NCBI GenBank assembly: GCA_041389885.1
Contig: JAWKRB010000011.1
Location: forward strand, 1-64,000
Length of the DNA: 64,000 nucleotides
Direction: 5' to 3'
Origin: JAWKRB01 sp041389885
GTDB lineage: Bacteria; Myxococcota_A; Polyangia; Polyangiales; Ga0077539
Shown: positions 16,092 through 24,774 of the stretch, piece by piece
Numbering within the stretch: position 1 is the stretch's first letter
Layout: each line of letters opens with the position of its first letter
Translations under genes and position numbers: made by a program
Notes under the pieces: model-generated
Databases searched by the model: none
The model's input: the letters and a program-made list of their open reading frames with translations, nothing else
What the model was told of the DNA's origin: nothing

Positions 16092-16860
16092 GCGAGCACC
16101 GCGCGCGGAGCTTCGTCCTCGGGCGCACGGTGGCGCGCGAGAGCGACCTCCGCGCGCTGCTGCTCACCGAGCACGGCGCGCGCATCACGTGCTGGCGCAC
16201 GGCGCTCAGCGAAGCTCCAGGCGCTTTCCCGCCGGCCTCATGCCCCTCGCGATGTACGACGCGACGTGGACCGAGGGGCGGCGGGGACTCCGCCTCGACG
16301 AGGCGCTGGTGCTGCGCGCCTGGCCCGCGCTCCTCGACGAGCTCCGGCGCAACACCGCGGCGGTGATCGGCACCTGCATCTCCGCCGAGATGGCCGAGTC
16401 TGAGCCGGGCGACGGCACGGCCTTTCTGCTCCTGGGGGAGCTCTTCGAGGACCTCTCCCGCGAGCCGGCCGACCGCGCCGCGGGCCGGCTCGTGCGCTTC
16501 GCCTTCGAGTCGCTCTCGCACTCGGGAGCGCCATCGCCCTCGACCGCTGCGTGCGCTGCGACACGCCCGCCCCTGAGGGCGCCCTGGTGACCGTCGATCC
16601 CCGAGAGGGGGCGTGGTCTGCCGCGGCTGCGGCGGGGGGCCCTACCGCCTGCGCGCGGCCGATCGAAGCGCGCTGCGTCGTTGTCTCCACGGGGAGGGCG
16701 AGGCGCTCGACCCGGCGATGGTCCTCGTGTGCGCGTCGATCATCCGCGGCGTGTCGGAGCGCGCCGCGAGCACCTCGAGCGGGGCGCGGCGATCTTCGGC
16801 GCGTCACGAAAGGTGGCGCACGAGGTGGGGACCCAGGCGGTTCGTGAGGGCGAGGGGTAG
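16088..16860 (+). pseudogene. recO: recO, DNA repair protein RecO, interrupted by at least three frameshifts
   Basis: The product can be followed through three frame changes. VSEHRARSFVLGRTVARESDLRALLLTEHGARIT runs from the GTG at 16088. HGAQRSSRRFPAGLMPL and then DEALVLRAWPALLDELRRN follow from about 16190. ALDRCVRCDTPAPEGALVTVD follows from about 16530. VVCRGCGGGPYRLRAADRSA follows from about 16610. The OB-fold start, the ARGAxRSxRRF-like motif and the CxxC/CxxC zinc site fit RecO, which loads RecA at gaps. Each break is fixed by adding one base, at ACC or G-run positions. The C-terminus is uncertain; another shift near 16762 would end it at 16860, overlapping the next gene. Confidence 0.75.
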
Positions 16861-17859
16861 CCGCTGCCAGGTCTGAATGACCCGCTGGTACTTCGGGTTG
16901 TCGGGGCGCACGTCGGGCACCGCGGCGCCCTCGGCGAGGAGGTAGTGGTAGGCGAGGGGGTGCGGCTCCGCGCCCCAGTTCTTCTTGAAGGCGTAGGTGC
17001 CCGTGTCGACCGACGACCGACCGAAGCTGAAGCGCTTGTAGCCCAGCCGAATCGCCTCGCGGATGACCGTCCAGTACAGCAGCATGTTGGGGCGCAGGCG
17101 GTTCATCGCGTGGAGCGTGCCCGCGCAGGGGATCTCCAGCGTGTCGCCCATCCCGGCCAGAAAGCCCCCGCCCACCGGCCGGCCCTCGTAGCGCACGACG
17201 CAGAAGAAGCTGCGCTCGGGCATGCGCGTGAAGCACTCGGCGAAGAGGGCCTCGTCGTGGCAGGGGCTGCCGAGGTCGCGCATCACCGAGGCGTAGGCCC
17301 GGTGAAACTCGGGCAGGAGCTCGAGGCCGCCGAGGGTCGCCGACATCCCCTCCTTCTCGGGCCGGCGGATGTCGGCGCGGAGCTTGGGGCCCACGCGCTT
17401 GAACAGCTCCTCTTCGGTGCTCGGGAGCTCGAGGCGCATCAGCACCTTGTCGTCGCGGGAGGGCAGGCCCAGGTCGGGGACGGCGTGGGCGTGGCGCAGC
17501 TCGACCCGACGCGCCCCGGCCGCGCGCATCGAGGCGCGGGCCGCGCTGATCGTCGCGCGAAACGCGTCGTCGCCGTCGGCCAGCACGCCCGCGTGGCCGA
17601 ACCAGGGCAGGGAGACGAGGCTCACCCCGCCCAGGGGGCTCACGATGCGGCAGAGCGGGAGCACCGCGCGCACGCGGAGGCCGTCCATGGCGATGAGGGG
17701 GCGCCACGAGGTGCCGTAGGCCGCGCGAAACGCGCCTCCCCACTCCCAGCGGTGGTAGACCTGCGCGTCGGGGTGGCGGTCGACGAAGCCGTTCCAGCGA
17801 GCCTGGTCGCTGTCGACGGCGGGGCGCACGGAGATGTCGAGTCGGGTGTGTACGTCCAT
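16804..17859 (-). CDS. FemAB-like GNAT protein of exosortase-associated exopolysaccharide loci
   Basis: A 351-residue protein from the ATG at 17859. It has the double GNAT/FemAB layout: an N-terminal RWNGFVDRHPDAQVYHRWEW, a middle with SLPWFGHAGVLAD and KLRADIRRPEKEG, and a C-terminal LLYWTVIREAIRLGYKRFSFGRSSVDTGTYAFKKNWG. That C-terminal motif is characteristic of the FemAB proteins found with XrtA/PEP-CTERM exopolysaccharide genes. It is probably an acyl or aminoacyl transferase acting on a lipid-linked or polysaccharide substrate. It is divergent from the deacetylase gene across about 118 bases that should hold both promoters. Confidence 0.82.
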   Translation of the reverse strand: MDVHTRLDISVRPAVDSDQARWNGFVDRHPDAQVYHRWEWGGAFRAAYGTSWRPLIAMDGLRVRAVLPLCRIVSPLGGVSLVSLPWFGHAGVLADGDDAFRATISAARASMRAAGARRVELRHAHAVPDLGLPSRDDKVLMRLELPSTEEELFKRVGPKLRADIRRPEKEGMSATLGGLELLPEFHRAYASVMRDLGSPCHDEALFAECFTRMPERSFFCVVRYEGRPVGGGFLAGMGDTLEIPCAGTLHAMNRLRPNMLLYWTVIREAIRLGYKRFSFGRSSVDTGTYAFKKNWGAEPHPLAYHYLLAEGAAVPDVRPDNPKYQRVIQTWQRLPLALTNRLGPHLVRHLS

Positions 17860-17977
17860 GGCGTCGATCGCTCGCGGGCGATGGTGCACGCCAGCGCCGC
17901 GCGCTCGCAAGGTCAGATCGCGCATGGACCTCGCTGGCGCACTCTGGCATGACCGCAGAGGAGGATCGGAGACCCCA

Positions 17978-18862
17978 ATGCCCGCTCTACCCAACGCGTT
18001 GACCGTCGATGTCGAGGAGTACTTTCAGGTCGAGGCCGTCGCCCACCGGGTGCACCGCGACGAGTGGGACCGCCTCGAGTCTCGCGTCGCGTGGCAGACC
18101 GCGCAGCTGCTCGACCTCTTCGCGAGGGAGGGGGTGCGCGCGACCTTCTTCACCCTGGGGTGGGTCGCGCGGCGGCAGCCGGCGCTGATCCGCCGCATCG
18201 TCGCCGGGGGGCACGAGCTCGCGTGCCACGGCGACTCACATCGGATGATCACGTCGATGACGCGCGAGGCGTTTCGCGAGGACGTGCGCCGCGCGAAGCA
18301 GACCCTCGAGGACCTCGGCGGGGTCTCGGTCGAGGGGTACCGCGCGCCGACCTTCTCCGTGGTCGAGCGCACGCTCTGGGCCCTGGACGTGCTGCGCGAC
18401 GAGGGCTTTCGCTACGACGCCAGCGTGTTCCCGATTCGTCACGACCGCTACGGTATCCCCGACGCGCCGCGCAGGCCGTACCGCATCGAGCGGGGCGAGG
18501 GCGCGGGGCTGGTGGAGTTCCCGTCGTCGACGATGCAGGTGCTCGGTCGCAACCTCCCCGTCGGCGGCGGCGGGTACCTCCGGCTCCTCCCCATGGGCTA
18601 CACCCGCGCGGCGCTCTCGCGCATCGCGCCTGAGGGACCCTTCATGGTGTACCTGCACCCCTGGGAGATCGACCCGAGGCAGCCGCGCTTCGGGCTCCCT
18701 CGGCTCGCGACGCTGCGGAGCTACCACAACCTCGACCAGATGCTCCCGCGCCTCACCGAGCTGATCCGCGCGTACCCCTTCGACACCGCGGCCGCGTCGC
18801 TGCGCGCGCTGGGGCTGCTCCCGAGCGTCGAGGGTCCCCGCGCCGAGGCGCCCGCGGCGTGA
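17978..18862 (+). CDS. Polysaccharide deacetylase (NodB fold, exosortase-system type)
   Basis: A 294-residue protein with a GAGGAGG ribosome-binding site about 15 bases upstream. It opens with ALTVDVEEYFQVEA, the signature of XrtA-associated deacetylases, followed by RATFFTLGWVA and HELACHGDSHRMI (metal-binding His-x3-His) and GYRAPTFSVVE. The C-terminal region with LHPWEIDP corresponds to DUF3473. It should remove acetyl groups from the exopolysaccharide during assembly or export. The stop overlaps the glycosyltransferase GTG by four bases. Confidence 0.9.
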   Translation: MPALPNALTVDVEEYFQVEAVAHRVHRDEWDRLESRVAWQTAQLLDLFAREGVRATFFTLGWVARRQPALIRRIVAGGHELACHGDSHRMITSMTREAFREDVRRAKQTLEDLGGVSVEGYRAPTFSVVERTLWALDVLRDEGFRYDASVFPIRHDRYGIPDAPRRPYRIERGEGAGLVEFPSSTMQVLGRNLPVGGGGYLRLLPMGYTRAALSRIAPEGPFMVYLHPWEIDPRQPRFGLPRLATLRSYHNLDQMLPRLTELIRAYPFDTAAASLRALGLLPSVEGPRAEAPAA

Positions 18863-20055
18863 GCGAGCGCGGCTTCGTGGTCTTCGGCGACGACTGGGGC
18901 GCCCACCCGTCGAGCGTGCAGCACATCTTTCGGCGCGTGGCGCGCACGCGGCGCACGGTGTGGGTGAACACGCTGGGGCTGCGCCCTCCGCGCTTCGACC
19001 GCGCGGACCTCCACCGCGTGGTGAAGAAGCTCCGTCGATGGGGGCGCACCGAGCCCGCGTCGACGACGCCGGACCCGGCGCGGGGGCTCGACCTGCACGT
19101 GGTGTCTCCGCCGATGTCCCCGTGGGCGGCGCCCACGCTCCTGCGGGCGCTGAACCGCGCGTCGGTGCGAAGGACCGTCGAGGCCGCGCTGGACCGCTTG
19201 AACATGCCCGCGCCGATCGTGGTGACCACGGTGCCGAACGGCGTCGACGGCGCCGGGCTCGGCGGCTCGCAGGCCCTGATCTACTACTGCGTCGACGATT
19301 TCACGAGCTGGCCGGGGGTCGACGCCGAGCTCGCGCGCTCGATGGAGGCCGAGCTCCTCGACGTCGCCGCGGGGGTCATCGCCACCAGCGCCCACCTCGC
19401 GGCGACGCGGCGGCCGCGCAGGGGCGAGACCGTGGTGCTCCCGCACGGCGTGGACGTGGCGCACTTCTCGAGGGCCAGCGACGCAGGCACCGCGGTCTTT
19501 CCTGGGCTTCGTCGGGGGCGGCCCCTGCTGGGCTACCTCGGGCTCCTCGACGAGCGGATGGACGTCGCGCTCGTCGCCGGCGCGGCGAGGCGCAGGCCCG
19601 ACTGGGACTTCGTCTTCGTCGGCCCCACCGACCGCGCGCCCGACCGACGGCTCCTGCGCGACAACGTCCGGCTGCTGCCGTCGGTGCCCTACGACGCGCT
19701 GCCCTCGGTGCTCGCGGCCTTCGACGTCGCGCTGCTGCCCTACGCGCGCAACGAGCTCACGCGGTCGATCAACCCGCTGAAGCTGCGGGAGTACCTCGCC
19801 TCGGGGCGCCCGGTGGTGTCGACCTCGCTGCCCGAGGTCACGCGCTACGCGCCCGAGGTCGAGATCGCCGACGACGTCGACGCCTTCGTCGACGCGGTGC
19901 AGCGCTGCCTCGGGGGCCCGCGCGACCGACGCGCGGCGCGCGCGGAGATGCTCGCGGGCGAAGACTGGGACGACCGCGCGGCGCAGTTCCTCGACGCGGT
20001 GAACGCCGCCGTGGCGGGCAGGGTCGCGCCGGGGGGAGACAGGGTGATTCGATGA
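18859..20055 (+). CDS. Glycosyltransferase, GT-B fold (group 1-like)
   Basis: A 398-residue protein starting at a GTG that overlaps the deacetylase stop. The N-terminal domain has FGDDWGAHPSSVQHIF and LIYYCVDDFTSWPG; the C-terminal domain has LPHGVDVAHFSR, LGYLGLLDERMD, VRLLPSVPYDALPSVLAAFDVALLPY and LKLREYLASGRPVVST. These correspond to the nucleotide-sugar binding side of GT4-like enzymes. It most likely adds a sugar to the exopolysaccharide repeat unit. It is translationally coupled with both neighbours. Confidence 0.85.
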   Translation: MSERGFVVFGDDWGAHPSSVQHIFRRVARTRRTVWVNTLGLRPPRFDRADLHRVVKKLRRWGRTEPASTTPDPARGLDLHVVSPPMSPWAAPTLLRALNRASVRRTVEAALDRLNMPAPIVVTTVPNGVDGAGLGGSQALIYYCVDDFTSWPGVDAELARSMEAELLDVAAGVIATSAHLAATRRPRRGETVVLPHGVDVAHFSRASDAGTAVFPGLRRGRPLLGYLGLLDERMDVALVAGAARRRPDWDFVFVGPTDRAPDRRLLRDNVRLLPSVPYDALPSVLAAFDVALLPYARNELTRSINPLKLREYLASGRPVVSTSLPEVTRYAPEVEIADDVDAFVDAVQRCLGGPRDRRAARAEMLAGEDWDDRAAQFLDAVNAAVAGRVAPGGDRVIR

Positions 20056-21143
20056 GTCCAGAGGAGCTGATCGATCGGGTCGACGTGCGCAACGCGAGGC
20101 TCTGGCTGCCGGGGCTGATTCGGTCCAACGCGCGGCGTGAGCGGCCCGACTCGACCCGACCAGTGCACCTGTATTTCTGCGTGGCCGACCACTTCGAGCC
20201 GCGCTGGCGCAAGCCTGACCTCGAGACCGAGCGCGCCCGCGTGCGCCGCTGGGAGGAGGACTACCCCCGCCTCGCCGCGCGCCACGCCGACTCCTTCGGC
20301 CGCGCCCCGGTTCGCACCATGTTCTTCCCCGAAGAGGAGTACCGACCGGAGCACCTGCAGGCGCTCGGTCGGCTGCGCGACGCGGGGCTGGTCGACGTCG
20401 AGATCCACCTGCACCACGAGGCCGACACCGCGGAGAACCTCCGAGCGTCGCTGCTGCGCTTCACGCGGCGGCTGCACGAAGAGCACGGGATGCTCCGCCG
20501 GAGCGCGTCGGGCGAGATCCAGTGGGCCTTCATTCACGGCAACTGGGCCCTCGACAACGCCCACGCCGACGGGCGCTTCTGCGGCGTCGACGACGAGCTC
20601 TCGGTGCTCCGCGAGGCCGGCTGCGTGGTCGACATGACCATGCCCTGCGTGCCCTCCGCGGCGCAGGGGCGGATGGTCAACGAGATCTTCTACGCGCGCG
20701 GGCGGCCGGGCGCCTCACGAGGCCATGACCGCGGGAGGGAGGTCTACGTCGGCGGGGCCGAGCACCCCGGAGAGATCATGCTGATCCCGGGGCCGCTCGG
20801 GCTGCTCTGGCGCTCCCGCGCGAAGGGCGTGCTGCCGAGGGTCGAGAGCGCGATGCTGGAGCCCGAGAACCCGGTCGACCCCGAGGAGCGCGTGAAGCTC
20901 TGGGTCGCGCGGGCGCCCGCGGTGCGAGGCGCGCCCAACCACCGCTTCATCAAGCTCCACGCGCACGGGTGCAACGGCGACGCGCCGGGGTACTTCCTCG
21001 ACGAGGGCGGCCCCTTCGACCGGCTGCTCACGCTGCTCGAGCAGGGGTGGAGCGACACGCGGAGGTACATCCTCCACTACGTCTCCGCGTGGGAGCTCTA
21101 CGAGACCGTGAAGGCCCTCGAGGCCGGCCGGATCGAGAACTGA
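20052..21143 (+). CDS. NodB-like polysaccharide deacetylase-related protein
   Basis: A 363-residue protein whose ATG overlaps the previous stop by four bases. It has YFCVADHFEPRW, TMFFPEEEYRPEHL, DVEIHLHHEADTAENLRASL and AFIHGNWALDNAHADG, the order of features seen in NodB-type carbohydrate esterases. The classical THSHxxL metal motif is altered (HLHHEADT), so catalysis as a deacetylase is uncertain. It probably acts on the same exopolysaccharide as its neighbours. Confidence 0.7.
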   Translation: MSPEELIDRVDVRNARLWLPGLIRSNARRERPDSTRPVHLYFCVADHFEPRWRKPDLETERARVRRWEEDYPRLAARHADSFGRAPVRTMFFPEEEYRPEHLQALGRLRDAGLVDVEIHLHHEADTAENLRASLLRFTRRLHEEHGMLRRSASGEIQWAFIHGNWALDNAHADGRFCGVDDELSVLREAGCVVDMTMPCVPSAAQGRMVNEIFYARGRPGASRGHDRGREVYVGGAEHPGEIMLIPGPLGLLWRSRAKGVLPRVESAMLEPENPVDPEERVKLWVARAPAVRGAPNHRFIKLHAHGCNGDAPGYFLDEGGPFDRLLTLLEQGWSDTRRYILHYVSAWELYETVKALEAGRIEN

Positions 21144-21186
21144 GTGCGCCGCGGCGGCACTCCGAGATAGGATCGCTCGGGCGAGC

Positions 21187-22529
21187 ATGAAGACCGGACT
21201 GGGTTGGGCGATCCTGCTGTTCTCGGTGCTCTACGCGCTGCTGAAGAACCCCCGATGGGCCCTCTTCGGCATGGTGGCGTGCGACAACATCCGCCCCGGC
21301 GACGAGTTCATCGAGTTCGGGATGGAGACCGTGCGCTTCTCCATCACCTACTACGCGGTGGGGCTCGCGATCTTTCTCGCGGGGTATCGCAAGTACAAGC
21401 TGACCAGCGACCGCTTTCACTGGGCGATCCTGTTCATGTTCCTGAGCGTGGTGAACAGCGCCCTCCACGCGCCCTGCTTCGGCCCCGCCTACACGCAGAT
21501 CGATAACTACTTCAAGATGCTCTTGCAGTACTACCTGATCTGCGCGTTCATTCGAAACGAGGGGCAGCTCCGGGAGCTCAATTGGACCATGGGGCTCTCC
21601 ATGGTGGTGGTGGGCATTCGGTACACCTACGGCAAGTTCGTGCTGGGCGAGCACCGGTTCGAGGGCGCCACGGGTGACCGCAACGAGATGGCCATGGCGA
21701 TGGTGATGGCCTGGCCGCTGCTGTTCATGCTCGGCCTCACGACCAAGGTGCTCTGGAAGCGCATGGTGGCCTGGGGATCGCTGATCCCGCTGATGCTGTC
21801 GGTGGTGTTCTGCCTGAGCCGCGGCGGCATGCTCGGGCTCATCGCGGTCGTGGGCTACGTACTGTACCGCCTGCACCACAAGCGATGGCTCTGGGTGGTG
21901 GGCATCTGCGGCGGGGCTCATCGGGCTCGCGAACCTGCCGGACGACGGTGACCGCGCGCTTCATGTCGATCGGCTCGGCGGCGAAGAAGGACGCGAGCGC
22001 CATCGGCCGGCTCAACGCCTGGGGCGCCGCGCGGGCGATGATGGCAGACCGGCCGCTCTGGGGCGTCGGGTCGGGCAACTTTCTCGTGTACTTCAAGCGG
22101 TACGCGCCAGACCCCAACGACGTGCACGTCGCGCACTCGTCGTTCTATCAGCTCATGGGGGAGCAGGGGCTGCCGGGGCTCCTCGTGTGGCTGTACCTGG
22201 TGCTGATGACCTGGACGGTCGCGAGCTGGTGCGAGATGCGCGTGATCCGCCTGGACCGGGGGAAGTGGAGCGAGACCCGCTACATGATCGTCGCGCTCAA
22301 GGCTTCGTGGATCGGCTACGTCTTCTGCGGCGCGTTCCTCTCTCAAGAGGACATGGACTTCTTCTATCACCTGGTCGCGATCACCTCGCGGTACACCGTG
22401 TTCGTGCGCGAGAAGGAGATCGCGTTCATGGCGCAGCGCCGCGCGGAGGAGCAGGCCGAGCGACAGACCGTGCCCGGACCCTTCGAGCTCGCGCCGGGCG
22501 GCTACTCGGAACGCCCTTGGGGGGCGTGA
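21187..22529 (+). pseudogene. O-antigen-ligase/Wzy-like membrane protein, frameshifted
   Basis: A polytopic membrane protein related to the O-glycosylation ligases of exosortase loci. The first frame (to about 21910) has several helices, including GWAILLFSVLYALL, FSITYYAVGLAIFLAGY and FCLSRGGMLGLIAVVGYVLY. One extra base near 21911-21916 shifts into GLIGLANLPDD, and a second extra base near 21941-21948 shifts into VTARFMSIGSAAKKDAS. The remainder then reads normally, with LWGVGSGNFLVYFKRY and HSSFYQLMGEQGLPGLLVW typical of Wzy/WaaL-like enzymes. Removing two bases restores about 447 residues. It follows the deacetylase-like gene by 43 bases. Confidence 0.78.
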
Positions 22530-22542
22530 GCGCCGCGGGACC

Positions 22543-23151
22543 TCAGCGTCGGTCGCGGATCGAGATGCCGCCGGGGAACAGCGGCGTGCGGCGGCCCGTG
22601 CGGTTGTAGCGCCACGCGTAGGCGGCTCCCGCGGCGGCGCACCCGAGGTGCACGAGCGGCACCAGGTAGGCCACCGCGACCGAGCCGAACACCGGGATCA
22701 TGCGCAGCAGCAAGATCGCCGCGACGTAGCCCGCGCTGGTGGCGGCGGCGACGTGGAGCGGCGCGGCGTAGAAGAGCCCCACGGGGCCGCCCAAGAGCCC
22801 GAGCCCCGCGCCCCAGCGCAGGTCCTTGTCGGCGCGCTGCATCGCGCCGTGCACCCGCGGGGTCTCCTCGAGGCCGAGCTTCTCACGCACCGCCGCGGTC
22901 GCGACGGCCTTCACGGCCTCGCGCCGCAGGGTGTCGACCTGGCTCCGCAGCGCGTCCATGGGGTTGTCGGAGGACGCGGGCTTCTTCCACTCGCCGCGGT
23001 CCTCCCGGCGACCGCGCTCGACCTCCTCGAGCCAGCGCTCGATGGTCGCGCGGGGAAGCTCCGTGCGAAGCATGAGGTTGGGCATGGTCAAGGCGACGCC
23101 CTCGGCGCGCATCGCCTGTACGATTCGCTCAAACTCCTCGCGGTTCACCAT
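22543..23151 (-). CDS. Membrane protein with an N-terminal helix-turn-helix-like region, hypothetical
   Basis: A 202-residue protein. The first 45 residues (FERIVQAMRAEGVALTMPNL, then LPRATIERWLEEVERG) look like a helix-turn-helix. A charged linker follows, and then three or four membrane helices between residues 110 and 180 (LGLLGGPVGLFYAAPL, AATSAGYVAAILLLRMIPVFG, VAVAYLVPLVHLGCAAAGAAY). The combination suggests a membrane-tethered regulator or scaffold, but no family was recognised. It is convergent with the ligase gene and divergent from glycerol kinase. Confidence 0.65.
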   Translation of the reverse strand: MVNREEFERIVQAMRAEGVALTMPNLMLRTELPRATIERWLEEVERGRREDRGEWKKPASSDNPMDALRSQVDTLRREAVKAVATAAVREKLGLEETPRVHGAMQRADKDLRWGAGLGLLGGPVGLFYAAPLHVAAATSAGYVAAILLLRMIPVFGSVAVAYLVPLVHLGCAAAGAAYAWRYNRTGRRTPLFPGGISIRDRR

Positions 23152-23281
23152 AGGCCCCTACGCTAGCACCGTTGTGCGCGGCGTCGCGGCCAAGGGGTTG
23201 CCATGAGCCCGCAAAGGTCGATAGACAGTGCGGTCGGCGATCGGCGCGTCTGCGCCGCGCAAACGATGGGGTGCAACAGGG

Positions 23282-24766
23282 ATGTCAGAATTCATCCTCG
23301 CGATTGACCAGGGCACGACGGGGACCACGGTCCTCGTGCTCGACCGCCGCGCCCAGGTGCTGGGGCGGGCCACGGTGGCCGTTCCGCAGCATTTTCCGGG
23401 GCCGGGGCTCGTCGAGCACGACGGCCACGAGATCTGGAGCACCGTCGTCGAGGCCGTGCGGGGCGCCCTCGAGCGCGCGAAGATCACGGGCGACGCCGTC
23501 GCCGCCATCGGGATCACGAACCAGCGCGAGACCACCCTGCTGTGGGATCGGGCCACGGGCGAGCCGCTCCACCGCGCCATCGTCTGGCAAGACCGACGCA
23601 CGGCGGACCGCTGCGACGCCCTGCGCGCGGCCGGCGTCGAAGACCTCGTGTACCGACGCGCCGGGCTGCTCCTCGACCCCTACTTCTCAGGGACCAAGAT
23701 CGGCTGGCTCCTCGACCACGTCGACGGCGCGAGGGCTCGCGCGCGCGACGGCGCCGTGGCCTTCGGCACCATCGACTCGTGGCTGATCTCGAAGCTCACG
23801 GGCGGGCTCCACGTCACCGACGTGACCAACGCGTCGCGCACCATGCTCCTCGACCTCGCGTCGCTGAGCTGGAGCGACGAGCTCCTCGCCGCCCTCGACG
23901 TGCCTCGGGCGATGCTCCCCGAGGTCGTGGCCAGCGCCGGCGTCGTGGGGCACACCCGCGGGGTCCCGGGGCTGCCCGACGGCGTGCCCATCGCGGGCAT
24001 CGCGGGTGACCAGCAGGCCGCCCTCTTCGGTCAGGGGTGCTTTCGCCCCGGCGACGTGAAGTGCACCTACGGCACGGGCGCCTTCGTGTTGATGAACGTC
24101 GGACCCGCGCCCGTCGCCTCGACCCACCGGCTGCTCAGCACCGTGGGGTGGAAGATCCCGGGCGAGGTCGCCTACGCGCTCGAAGGGAGCGCCTTCATCG
24201 CCGGCGCCGCGGTGCAGTGGCTGCGCGACGGCCTCGGGCTCATCGGCAGCGCGGCGGAGATCGAAGCCCTCGCGCGCTCGGTGCCCGACGCGGGGGAGGT
24301 GGTCTTCGTGCCGTCGCTCACGGGCCTGGGGGCGCCGCACTGGGCGCCGCACGCGCGGGGGCTCATCTCGGGCATCGGCCGAGACACGACGCGCGCCCAC
24401 CTGGCGCGGGCGACGCTGGAGGGCATCGCCCTCGAGATCGCCGACCTGGTCTCGGCGATGAGCGCCGACGCCGGCGCGCCCATCGCGTCGATGCGCGTCG
24501 ACGGAGGCGCCTCGGCGAACGACCTGCTGCTCCAGGTGCAGGCCGACCTGTCGCGGGCCGAGGTCGTGCGCCCCAAGGTCCTCGAGACGACGGCGCTGGG
24601 CGCGGGGATGCTCGCGGCGCTGGGCGTCGGGCTCCTCGGCTCCCGCGACGAGGTCGCTGGAACGCTCCCGGTCGATCGATCGTTTGTGCCCATGATGGAC
24701 GAACTGAGGCTCGGTGAGCTCCAGGCGCGTTGGCGCGCCGCGGTGCGCCGCGCGTTGATAGAGTGA
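23282..24766 (+). CDS. glpK: Glycerol kinase
   Basis: A 494-residue FGGY-family kinase that phosphorylates glycerol to glycerol 3-phosphate. It has the N-terminal ATP-binding LAIDQGTTGTTVLVLDR, the substrate-site NQRETTLLWDRATGEPLHRAIVWQDRRT, the GITN and KIGWLLDHV segments, YGTGAFVLMN, and the signature SLTGLGAPHWAPHARGLISGI. Length and order match GlpK. The neighbouring window contains no glycerol transporter or glycerol-3-phosphate dehydrogenase, so it stands apart from a glp operon. Confidence 0.95.
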   Translation: MSEFILAIDQGTTGTTVLVLDRRAQVLGRATVAVPQHFPGPGLVEHDGHEIWSTVVEAVRGALERAKITGDAVAAIGITNQRETTLLWDRATGEPLHRAIVWQDRRTADRCDALRAAGVEDLVYRRAGLLLDPYFSGTKIGWLLDHVDGARARARDGAVAFGTIDSWLISKLTGGLHVTDVTNASRTMLLDLASLSWSDELLAALDVPRAMLPEVVASAGVVGHTRGVPGLPDGVPIAGIAGDQQAALFGQGCFRPGDVKCTYGTGAFVLMNVGPAPVASTHRLLSTVGWKIPGEVAYALEGSAFIAGAAVQWLRDGLGLIGSAAEIEALARSVPDAGEVVFVPSLTGLGAPHWAPHARGLISGIGRDTTRAHLARATLEGIALEIADLVSAMSADAGAPIASMRVDGGASANDLLLQVQADLSRAEVVRPKVLETTALGAGMLAALGVGLLGSRDEVAGTLPVDRSFVPMMDELRLGELQARWRAAVRRALIE

Positions 24767-24774
24767 GTGCCGCG

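Noticed and set aside
15661..16590. A single 309-residue protein joining the helix-turn-helix region with the middle of recO.
   Set aside because: The frame passes through Arg/Ser-rich nonsense between two recognisable domains, and each domain continues sensibly in another frame. It is a frameshift product.
16765..16860. A tail reading REHLERGAAIFGASRKVAHE as a proven RecO C-terminus.
   Set aside because: It looks protein-like and would end at 16860, but part of it overlaps the end of the FemAB-like gene in the complementary frame, so it is treated as uncertain.
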